From NCBI GenBank assembly GCA_003562605.1, contig PWUG01000252.1, positions 1-11,290 on the forward strand: DNA of 11,290 nt, in the 5' to 3' direction. This document shows, piece by piece, positions 6,286 through 11,290 of this stretch. This DNA is from Syntrophomonadaceae bacterium (GTDB taxonomy: Bacteria; Bacillota_D; Dethiobacteria; DTU022). The notes beneath the pieces were generated by a model, which had not been told where the DNA came from, ran no database searches, and saw nothing but the letters and a program-made list of their open reading frames with translations. The first letter of the stretch is position 1, and each line of letters opens with the position of its first letter. A program made the position numbers and the translations under genes.

Positions 6286-7041
6286 TCAATCGGTAAGGTT
6301 TTTCTTCACTAATTCTAAATCGCTGATTTTATCAACATCTAGAGCAATTTCTACACAGTCACTGAAAACAGCACGGGCTTTTAGTCCAAGCAACCGGGAA
6401 AGGTGGTTTTCCAAATCACTTACGGAAAGGGTCTTAAATAAGTATTTGAAGATAAAAGATGGGGGTAATAGGCGCATTAATTTAAGAGGCTTTTTACGGT
6501 AGGATATAAACATTTCCAGGCGAGCCCGGTTATCGAGAAACCAGTTCGGCCGAAGCAGTCCGATATTTCCACCGGTTATATGGCCCTCTTTTAAACGGAC
6601 ATAGGTACGCTCGGTCTCGGGAAAACGCTCGAGGCAAGTATCGCGGCTGATAACAGGATAATAGAAATCGTGATCATGAGGCACACAGTTGGCTAAAAAG
6701 TCTTCGATAACCTTCTTGTTAAGCAAGGGGATGTCCCCGGTAACGACCAGGCAGAGGCGGCTTTGATCGACAGTTTCAAACCCAGCTGCCAGGTTGTCGA
6801 GCATGCTGACTCTTTCGGTAACCACCTCGAAATCATAACCTTCCCGGCGCATTAGCTCCAATTCGTTTTGCGGGCCTGTAACAACTACCCGGCCGATCGA
6901 AGGAGCTTCCTGAAGAGCCTTTAGAATGTAGGCCAGTTGGGGTTTACCGTGCAATTTAATGAAAGCTTTATTTGAAACACCCTCCTGTTCGGTTAGCGGT
7001 TCCGGTTTACCTCCTCCTGCCAAAACTACGGCATCAAACAT
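6286..7041 (-). CDS. MobA/GlmU-type nucleotidyltransferase family protein
   Basis: A 251-aa protein with a Rossmann-like NTP-transferase domain: LAGGG at 7-11 (nucleotide loop), NKAFIKLHGKPQL at 24-36 carrying the usual Lys, and the metal-binding TGDIPLL at 101-107. The C-terminal third contains basic and hydrophobic helices (KKPLKLMRLLPPSFIFKYLF) of unknown role. It should transfer a nucleotide from an NTP to a phosphorylated or other acceptor, but the substrate cannot be read from sequence; molybdopterin, cobinamide and sugar-phosphate enzymes all share this fold. The start at 7041 is chosen because AGGAG lies 7 nt before it and MFDAVVLAGGG is the normal beginning of the fold. The longer frame from 7119 would overlap ispE by 74 nt. 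It follows ispE after 4 nt, so the two are co-translated. It occupies the interval that holds purR and yabJ in Bacillus. Confidence 0.85.
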   Translation of the reverse strand: MFDAVVLAGGGKPEPLTEQEGVSNKAFIKLHGKPQLAYILKALQEAPSIGRVVVTGPQNELELMRREGYDFEVVTERVSMLDNLAAGFETVDQSRLCLVVTGDIPLLNKKVIEDFLANCVPHDHDFYYPVISRDTCLERFPETERTYVRLKEGHITGGNIGLLRPNWFLDNRARLEMFISYRKKPLKLMRLLPPSFIFKYLFKTLSVSDLENHLSRLLGLKARAVFSDCVEIALDVDKISDLELVKKNLTD

Positions 7042-7045
7042 ACTA

Positions 7046-7927
7046 TCACTCCTCGTCCCCGGTAATAGTCCAGCAGAGATAAGCCCTGCCGCTTTCCTCC
7101 TCAACTGAACGCGCAGCACTGCGGGCCAGGTTGTAATTATCGAACATCATAAACATGGCCGGGCCACTTCCGGAAAGAACCGGTTTAAGTCCAAGGCCCC
7201 GCAGTTTGCTTCTTAACTCACCAACCTGGTCAGAGCCTGGTAAAATAGCTGTTTCCAGGGTATTGGTAAAATCTCTGGCCAGCCAGTTGATAATATCTTT
7301 TTTAGAGCTTCGCTTAATTGCATCCACCAGGGATCGAATTTCTGGTTTGCCAAGCAGTTCCCGTTCGAATGAGTTATAGGCTACAGCCGTCGAAATACTT
7401 ACCCCCCGGGGCAGGGCCAGCACCACCCAGAAAAAAGGTAAGTCAGGAAGTTTTTCCAGCTTATCGCCACGCCCCCGGGCCAGTGCTGTTCCTCCATGCA
7501 GGCAATAAGGCACGTCGGAGCCCAACAGGGCAGCAATTTCCATAAGGTCTGTCTTACTGAATCCTAACTGCCAGCAGTGGTTTAGGCCCAAAAGGGCTGC
7601 GGCAGCATCACTGCTGCCACCGGCCAGGCCTGCTTCTACAGGAATGTTCTTAAAAAGGGTGATCCTGACACCGGGTAAAACTTTACCGGCCTGATCTTCC
7701 AGCAGGGCTGCCGCCCGGTAAACAAGGTTATCTTTTCCGGATAGATCAGGATCAGTACAGAGAAAACGGCAGCCTTTAGTGGGCAGCAGCTCAAATAATA
7801 ATGTATCAGCTAGTGAAACCTGCTGCATAACCGATTCTAAATCATGATACCCGTCAGGCCTGCGGCGAAGGATAGTAAGCCCGAGGTTTATTTTAGCCGG
7901 TGCCCTGACAAAAAATGACCGATCCAT
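7046..7927 (-). CDS. ispE: 4-diphosphocytidyl-2-C-methyl-D-erythritol kinase
   Basis: A 293-aa GHMP-family kinase of the non-mevalonate (MEP) isoprenoid pathway. It phosphorylates CDP-methylerythritol at the 2-hydroxyl using ATP. Evidence is the N-terminal APAKINLGL with K12, RRPDGYHDLESVM at 22-34, the glycine-rich ATP loop GLAGGSSDAAA at 100-110, catalytic D138 in LLGSDVPY, and the C-terminal LSGSGPAMF motif. The length is normal. The start ATG lies 2 nt after the stop of the nicotinate phosphoribosyltransferase gene (TGATCATG). The ribosome site is weak, so translation probably depends on coupling to the upstream gene. The next gene begins 4 nt after its stop. In Bacillus ispE also follows veg closely, but without the NAD salvage genes found here. 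Confidence 0.97.
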   Translation of the reverse strand: MDRSFFVRAPAKINLGLTILRRRPDGYHDLESVMQQVSLADTLLFELLPTKGCRFLCTDPDLSGKDNLVYRAAALLEDQAGKVLPGVRITLFKNIPVEAGLAGGSSDAAAALLGLNHCWQLGFSKTDLMEIAALLGSDVPYCLHGGTALARGRGDKLEKLPDLPFFWVVLALPRGVSISTAVAYNSFERELLGKPEIRSLVDAIKRSSKKDIINWLARDFTNTLETAILPGSDQVGELRSKLRGLGLKPVLSGSGPAMFMMFDNYNLARSAARSVEEESGRAYLCWTITGDEE

Positions 7928-7929
7928 GA

Positions 7930-8970
7930 TCAGTTCATCTTCACCAGGCGCTTATTGTCTGTAATTCCGGGGATACGCCCTCTTTTTGCTAACGCCTTCC
8001 CATGTACTTCTTTTAAATCAAGGGTCATATCTATCGCCGGTGCGCGGGATATAAAACTGCCAACACCAAAAGCATCGGCACCGGCATCAGCAAGAGTTGC
8101 CATCCGTTCAGGGTTGAGCCCTCCCGAAACGATGATTTGTACATGCTCATAACCGGCCTGGTTAAGGCGGGCTCTTGTTTCACGTACCAGTCCTGCAGTA
8201 ACACCGCCCCTTTCTCCCGGCGTATCAAGGCGAATACCGTTTAACCGTTCTCCAAGAGCCTCGGCAACTCTTAAAGCCTCTTCAATTTCATCTTTAAAGG
8301 TATCAACAAGAATTATTCTTGGGGCATCTTCCGGGACAAATCGATCATAAGCCTTTGCCAGTTCCACCGTATCGCCGGCAATCAGGAAAGCAGCATGTGG
8401 AACTGTGCCTACCGGGGCACGATTGAGCAGCAGAGCGCCCAGTATGCAACTGCAATCATCTGCTCCCCCGATAACCGCTGCACGCTCCATAACCGGCGCA
8501 ACAGCCGGATGAAGATGTCTGGCACCATAACAAATAATCTTATGATTATTAACTGCCTCTCTACAGCTTCGCGCTGCAGTGGCCCAACCACTTGAACTGG
8601 CCAGAATACCAAGAAGTGGTGTTTCATAAATACCGAAATCGCTGTAGCGCCCTTTTATGCGCATTACTACCTCTTTAGCTTCCATTGTTTCGCCTTCAGG
8701 CAGAGCCCATATTTCGAGTTTACGATTTCGCAGCAGGTAAAGTGATTCGTCCATCCCGGCCAGAATCCCTTCCCGTGATGAAAAGACTTCTGCTGTTACT
8801 TCTGTTTCACCAAAGCCCATGGAACCAAGCAAATCCCTGGTTCGAACAAAATAAATATCGCTGGTCAGGCCCTTTTCAATTTCAGGGCCCGTAGCCGAAA
8901 AAAAACGTTCTGCAGGTTTAACCTTCATCGAGGCTATGTCTTTTAGTGTAATAAACTCTGTTGCTTTCAT
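7930..8970 (-). CDS. pncB: Nicotinate phosphoribosyltransferase (short, archaeal-like type)
   Basis: A 346-aa type II phosphoribosyltransferase. It should convert nicotinate and PRPP to nicotinate mononucleotide, usually with ATP hydrolysis, in the cytoplasm. Features are the N-terminal half-barrel with TSDIYFVRTRDLL (36-48), the ETPLLGILASSSGWATAA segment (116-133), GARHLHPA with the likely active-site histidine (149-156), GTVPHA (188-193), LVDTF (221-225), RLDTPGERGG (247-256) and the phosphate-binding SGGL and GVGS near the C-terminus. It is shorter than E. coli PncB and resembles the compact enzymes of archaea and some Clostridia. GGAGG precedes the ATG. The upstream gene encodes a nicotinamidase-like hydrolase, which supplies its substrate and supports the assignment. 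A quinolinate phosphoribosyltransferase is the main alternative, but length and motifs fit less well. Confidence 0.9.
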   Translation of the reverse strand: MKATEFITLKDIASMKVKPAERFFSATGPEIEKGLTSDIYFVRTRDLLGSMGFGETEVTAEVFSSREGILAGMDESLYLLRNRKLEIWALPEGETMEAKEVVMRIKGRYSDFGIYETPLLGILASSSGWATAARSCREAVNNHKIICYGARHLHPAVAPVMERAAVIGGADDCSCILGALLLNRAPVGTVPHAAFLIAGDTVELAKAYDRFVPEDAPRIILVDTFKDEIEEALRVAEALGERLNGIRLDTPGERGGVTAGLVRETRARLNQAGYEHVQIIVSGGLNPERMATLADAGADAFGVGSFISRAPAIDMTLDLKEVHGKALAKRGRIPGITDNKRLVKMN

Positions 8971-8988
8971 CAGATTCCTCCAGGTTGT

Positions 8989-9504
8989 TTAAGTGAGATT
9001 AACCCCAAGTGTCTTTTCCATTTCCTGTAAGGCAAAATGGTGGGCTTCCGGATCAAAGCTTGCAACCGCTTTTGCCGGTACCGATACCCTGTAACTTAGC
9101 ATTCGCGCTTCTGCCGCAGTGTATAAAATGCAGATATTGGTAACGCAGCCGACCAGTTCGATATCGTTAATTCCTTTTTCGCGCAGGGTAAGATCCAGAT
9201 CTGTACCGAAAAATGCACTGAACCGCCTTTTATAAATTATTCTATCGCCGGGTTGAGGAGAAAGATCCGCAATTACTTTATCACCACCTGTACCTTCCAC
9301 ACTGTGTGGCGGGAACATCTCAAATTCCCGATCATCTTCAAGGTGTTGGTCGCAGATATAAATTACCGGATCACCTGCACTGCGAAACACTTTCATTCTT
9401 GCCTGAACCTCGGGCACAAGTTCACTTGCAGCCTGTCCTATATACAGAGCTCCATTTGGGTCAATAAAATCAACCAGCATATCAACAACCAGCAGAGCTT
9501 TCAC
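8989..9504 (-). CDS. pncA: Nicotinamidase-like cysteine hydrolase (isochorismatase fold)
   Basis: A 171-aa hydrolase of the isochorismatase superfamily. The catalytic triad can be placed at D8 (VVDMLVDF), K92 (IYKRRFSAF) and C125 (VGCVTNIC), with metal ligands D52 and H54 (CDQH) and H67 (PPHS), the arrangement of nicotinamidase PncA. It would deamidate nicotinamide to nicotinate and ammonia, feeding the nicotinate phosphoribosyltransferase encoded 18 nt downstream. The GTG start at 9504 is preferred because GGGAGG lies 7 nt before it and the fold begins KALLVVDM. An ATG at 9543 would add 13 residues unlike the family, has no ribosome site, and lies inside a palindrome. The family also includes other amidases, so the substrate rests mainly on the neighbour and the metal motif. 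Confidence 0.87.
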   Translation of the reverse strand: MKALLVVDMLVDFIDPNGALYIGQAASELVPEVQARMKVFRSAGDPVIYICDQHLEDDREFEMFPPHSVEGTGGDKVIADLSPQPGDRIIYKRRFSAFFGTDLDLTLREKGINDIELVGCVTNICILYTAAEARMLSYRVSVPAKAVASFDPEAHHFALQEMEKTLGVNLT

Positions 9505-9511
9505 TGTTAAA

Positions 9512-9517
9512 CCTCCC
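9512..9517 (-). promoter_or_regulatory. Ribosome binding site fixing the GTG start of pncA
   Basis: GGGAGG on the minus strand, 7 nt before the GTG at 9504-9502. It decides against the upstream in-frame ATG at 9543. Confidence 0.8.
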
Positions 9518-9529
9518 ACAAAACTTTTT

Positions 9530-9550
9530 ATAGCCAACTGCATTGGCTAT
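9530..9550. repeat. Perfect palindrome in the pncA leader
   Basis: ATAGCCAA (9530-9537) and TTGGCTAT (9543-9550) are perfect 8-bp arms with a 5-nt centre. In the pncA direction the second arm is followed by AAAAAGTTTTG, so it does not look like an intrinsic terminator. A TAGAAT that could serve as a -10 element overlaps its upstream edge. Its position between the hbd-like gene and the NAD salvage pair suits an operator or a small leader hairpin. Confidence 0.5.
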
Positions 9551-9565
9551 TCTACATAAAATATA

Positions 9566-10444
9566 TTAATCCTGCATGGTTTCATAACTGTAAAATCCCT
9601 TCCCGCTTTTTTGACCCCATTCACCTTTCACATATTTTTCAACAATAGTTGGAGAGGGTTTATCTTCAGCCTGACCGGAAGCCTGGTATCGTTCCATGGT
9701 TATGTGATAGGTGAGATCAATTCCGGTTAGATCCATCAGGCGGAAGGGCCCGAGCGGATGCCCCAGCGCATTAACCACGGCGCTGTCTATATCTTCAGCA
9801 GAAGCCACGCCCATTTCGAGCAGATAAAGTGCTTCATTATGAATAGCAGCTAGAATTCTGTTGACGAGAAATCCGTATATTTCTTTGTTTAGGAGTACCG
9901 GCTTTTTACCGAGCCGCCGGGAAAAATCCATCGTCACCTGTGCGGTTTCATCTGCCGTGTGCGGGCCTTTAACTATCTCAACACATTTCATAGCCAGGGC
10001 CGGGTTGAAAAAATGCATATTGCAAACTTTTTCGGGCCGGCCTGTTTCGCCGGCTAAAAGAGAACTTACAAAGAAAGAGCTATTGGTAGTTATAATTGCA
10101 TGTGGAGGCATGATCTGATCAAGTTTCTTGAAAATTGATACCTTCAGATCCAATTTTTCAGTGACCGCCTCAATGGCGAAATCGGCATCCCTTGAGGCTT
10201 CTTCAAGACTATCAGTAAAGCTGAGTTTTCCCCTGATCGCTGCTGCCTGCTCTTCAGTCATTTTCCCTTTGGCCACACGACCCGGAAGGTAAGTAGCGGC
10301 AAATTTTTCGGCCTTCTCCAATTGCAAAAGGTCAGTATCGGCGCAGCCCACTGCATAACCGCTAACCGCAGCCAACATCGATATCTGGTGCCCCATATTT
10401 CCTGCACCTACCACACAGACTTTCCTGATATCATCAGCTTGCAT
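9566..10444 (-). CDS. hbd: 3-hydroxyacyl-CoA dehydrogenase (3-hydroxybutyryl-CoA dehydrogenase family)
   Basis: A 292-aa single-function dehydrogenase, the usual length for the Hbd/PaaH family. It interconverts 3-hydroxyacyl-CoA and 3-oxoacyl-CoA with NAD(P). The N-terminal Rossmann fold has GAGNMG at 13-18 and the acidic D36/D38 of CADTD, which favours NAD. The active site shows S122/S123 in NSSFFVSS, H144 in MHFFNP, E156 in CVEIVKG and N195 in FLVNRIL. The C-terminal helical domain has GHPLGPFRLMDLTGID and ends in SGKGFYSYE. The NSSFFVSS segment differs from the common NTSSLS, so the exact acyl-CoA is uncertain. GGAGG lies 11 nt before the ATG. It follows the veg terminator closely and precedes the NAD salvage pair by 61 nt. 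No partner thiolase, crotonase or acyl-CoA dehydrogenase gene is visible here. Confidence 0.9.
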   Translation of the reverse strand: MQADDIRKVCVVGAGNMGHQISMLAAVSGYAVGCADTDLLQLEKAEKFAATYLPGRVAKGKMTEEQAAAIRGKLSFTDSLEEASRDADFAIEAVTEKLDLKVSIFKKLDQIMPPHAIITTNSSFFVSSLLAGETGRPEKVCNMHFFNPALAMKCVEIVKGPHTADETAQVTMDFSRRLGKKPVLLNKEIYGFLVNRILAAIHNEALYLLEMGVASAEDIDSAVVNALGHPLGPFRLMDLTGIDLTYHITMERYQASGQAEDKPSPTIVEKYVKGEWGQKSGKGFYSYETMQD

Positions 10445-10471
10445 AAATGCTAAGACCTCCTTCGTTTGTAT

Positions 10472-10504
10472 AAAAACAAAAAGCCGGATCTAAATTAGAT
10501 CCGG
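10472..10504 (-). terminator. Intrinsic terminator after veg
   Basis: A perfect 9-bp stem CCGGATCTA / TAGATCCGG with a 3-nt loop (10484-10504) is followed on the minus strand by CTTTTTGTTTTT. This is a strong Rho-independent terminator, 57 nt after the veg stop and about 28 nt before the Shine-Dalgarno sequence of the next gene. The hbd-like gene must therefore rely on read-through or on a promoter close to or overlapping the hairpin. Confidence 0.88.
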
Positions 10505-10560
10505 TCTAAAAACCAGCGTCACATTGTCAATGAAAGCACCTTATTTCTCTTCCACTATTT

Positions 10561-10827
10561 TTACAATCCTACAGTGCGTCGCAATTCACCTTCATTGAAA
10601 CTGAGCTCAACAGTTTCGGTCAGGACATCGGCATAGCTGAAGGAAAGCCGCTGAAAATAATTATTCTCGTCGACCCTGATAATAAAAATAGAAGGATATG
10701 TACTTTCAAGCACCCCTTCTTTTTCGTAAGTCTTGCGCCGGCCACGATTAGCCCGCAATTTTATCTTTTCACCCAAGTGCGATTCAAGCTTTTTGCGGAT
10801 TTCAAATAGGACATCCTTGGCCACCAT
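10561..10827 (-). CDS. veg: Veg protein
   Basis: An 88-aa homologue of Bacillus Veg (about 86 aa). Recognisable stretches are KLRANRGRRKTYEKEGVLESTYPSIFI, split over an SH3-like small beta domain, and the near-invariant FSYADVLTETVELSF near the C-terminus. In B. subtilis Veg is made in large amounts from a very strong SigA promoter, and has been linked to biofilm matrix gene expression through SinR; its biochemical activity is not settled. The start ATG follows AGGTGG. The gene has its own near-consensus promoter and its own terminator, so it looks like a stand-alone, highly expressed transcript, as in Bacillus. Its position upstream of ispE is conserved, although four genes of the Bacillus layout differ here. 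Confidence 0.95.
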   Translation of the reverse strand: MVAKDVLFEIRKKLESHLGEKIKLRANRGRRKTYEKEGVLESTYPSIFIIRVDENNYFQRLSFSYADVLTETVELSFNEGELRRTVGL

Positions 10828-10858
10828 TTAAAACCACCTTTAAATTATTCTTTGTGAA

Positions 10859-10888
10859 ATTATAACACAATATAGGGCAATAAGTCAA
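10859..10888 (-). promoter_or_regulatory. Strong SigA promoter of veg
   Basis: The minus strand shows TTGACT (10883-10888), an 18-nt spacer and a perfect TATAAT (10859-10864). The leader to the veg ATG is about 25 nt and contains AGGTGG. Upstream of the -35 the sequence is AT-rich, as in UP elements. The B. subtilis veg promoter is a classic strong SigA promoter, so the match makes biological sense. Confidence 0.85.
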
Positions 10889-10978
10889 GGAATAATGAGA
10901 TTTGGGGCATAAATGGGGTAAGAGTGCAGAAAAATTAAAACCAGTTTCTTATTTCAGCTTTTTAAGTCAAAATAAGAG

Positions 10979-11290
10979 CTATTTTGTAAAGCGATCAGCA
11001 ACAGTGGTTGCGCCAAACGAGTCCGGCTTGATAAAAGCCCGGTAACCGCTTCCAATAACCATACCTACGACCTCTTTTATGATATTCCTGGTTTCGCCTT
11101 TTTCCCCTACATCAAGATGTATTTCAACGTTCAAGCGACAACCTCCGTTCTGAGCCAACTTCTCAGTCAAGCGGGTTGCCACCTCAAGGCTGAGAAAGGT
11201 TTCATAGTATATCCGCTGTCGCAAGCTTTCCATATACATTTTTTTTTGCTTATGGTAATAAAAGCGCCCACCCTTACCAATACGATGAAC
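10979..11290 (-). CDS. YkuK-like RNase H-fold protein (DUF458), N-terminus outside window
   Basis: The frame runs open to the right edge, so the gene enters the window already in progress and 103 C-terminal residues are visible. Only part of this was evident from the first in-window ATG at 11239; codons upstream of it read VHRIGKGGRFYYHK, which belongs to the same family. Later segments ESLRQRIYYETFLSLEVA, VEIHLDVG, TRNIIKEVVGMVIGSGY and IKPDSFGATTVADRFTK match my recollection of the YkuK (DUF458) family, predicted to have a ribonuclease H-like fold. The true activity is not known. The conserved acidic residues of the missing N-terminal half cannot be checked. A run of nine A bases precedes the internal Met codon on the coding strand, a spot where sequencing or slippage errors could arise, but the frame is intact. 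After the stop only a weak AT hairpin is seen. Confidence 0.82.
   Translation of the reverse strand, partial: VHRIGKGGRFYYHKQKKMYMESLRQRIYYETFLSLEVATRLTEKLAQNGGCRLNVEIHLDVGEKGETRNIIKEVVGMVIGSGYRAFIKPDSFGATTVADRFTK

Noticed and set aside
7042..7119. 26-residue extension of the nucleotidyltransferase overlapping ispE
   Set aside because: The internal ATG at 7041 has AGGAG at 7-nt spacing and begins the fold in the normal way.
9505..9543. ATG start for pncA at 9543
   Set aside because: It has no Shine-Dalgarno sequence, lies inside the palindrome, and adds residues unlike the family; GTG at 9504 fits better.
10525..10530. Perfect TTGACA upstream of the hbd-like gene as a promoter
   Set aside because: Hexamers at 16-18 nt spacing (TAGACC, AGACCG) are poor -10 elements; kept only as a possibility in the findings.
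10931..10978. Hairpin after the YkuK-like gene as a terminator
   Set aside because: The stem is short, AT-only and imperfect, and the T-rich stretch is too far from it.

Overview
The window looks like the chromosome of an anaerobic Gram-positive bacterium of the Firmicutes, most likely class Clostridia from an endospore-forming lineage. The reasons are a gene order close to the Bacillus/Clostridium veg - ispE - spoVG - glmU - prs - ctc - pth neighbourhood, the presence of Veg, SpoVG and a YkuK-type protein, purine-rich Shine-Dalgarno sequences before most genes, and candidate SigA and SigH promoters. No species is named because nothing in the sequence decides it.

Layout. Positions 1-1949 (+ strand) hold the 3' end of a sensor histidine kinase and a complete NtrC-type sigma-54 activator. 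The two overlap by one base in TAATG. They converge on everything else: from 1991 to the right edge all genes lie on the minus strand. In transcription order these are a YkuK-like RNase H-fold protein (partial, 11290-10979), veg, a 3-hydroxyacyl-CoA dehydrogenase (hbd-like), a nicotinamidase-like hydrolase, a nicotinate phosphoribosyltransferase, ispE, a MobA/GlmU-type nucleotidyltransferase, spoVG, glmU, prs, ctc (ribosomal protein L25) and pth.

How the genes fit together. ispE makes isoprenoid precursors, glmU makes UDP-GlcNAc for the wall, prs makes PRPP, ctc and pth serve translation, and spoVG and veg are small regulators linked to sporulation and biofilm. The nicotinamidase and nicotinate phosphoribosyltransferase form a two-step NAD salvage pair that would use PRPP from prs. 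This pair is packed directly ahead of ispE, with 2 nt between pncB and ispE. purR and yabJ, which lie between ispE and spoVG in Bacillus subtilis, are absent, and a nucleotidyltransferase gene occupies the interval.

Most notable observations. (1) GlmU is only 334 aa. It has an intact uridylyltransferase half but stops just after the residue matching E. coli Arg333, so the acetyltransferase active site and acetyl-CoA site are missing. A 177-bp non-coding gap follows. (2) SigH-like promoters precede spoVG (same spacing as the B. subtilis spoVG promoter) and, unexpectedly, lie in the glmU-prs gap with a full match to the remembered consensus. (3) A near-consensus SigA promoter precedes veg, and a clear intrinsic terminator follows it. 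(4) A perfect palindrome lies in the leader of the NAD salvage pair. No CRISPR array, insertion sequence, tRNA, rRNA, phage gene or toxin-antitoxin pair was seen. This is mainly a conserved housekeeping region with a few lineage-specific twists.
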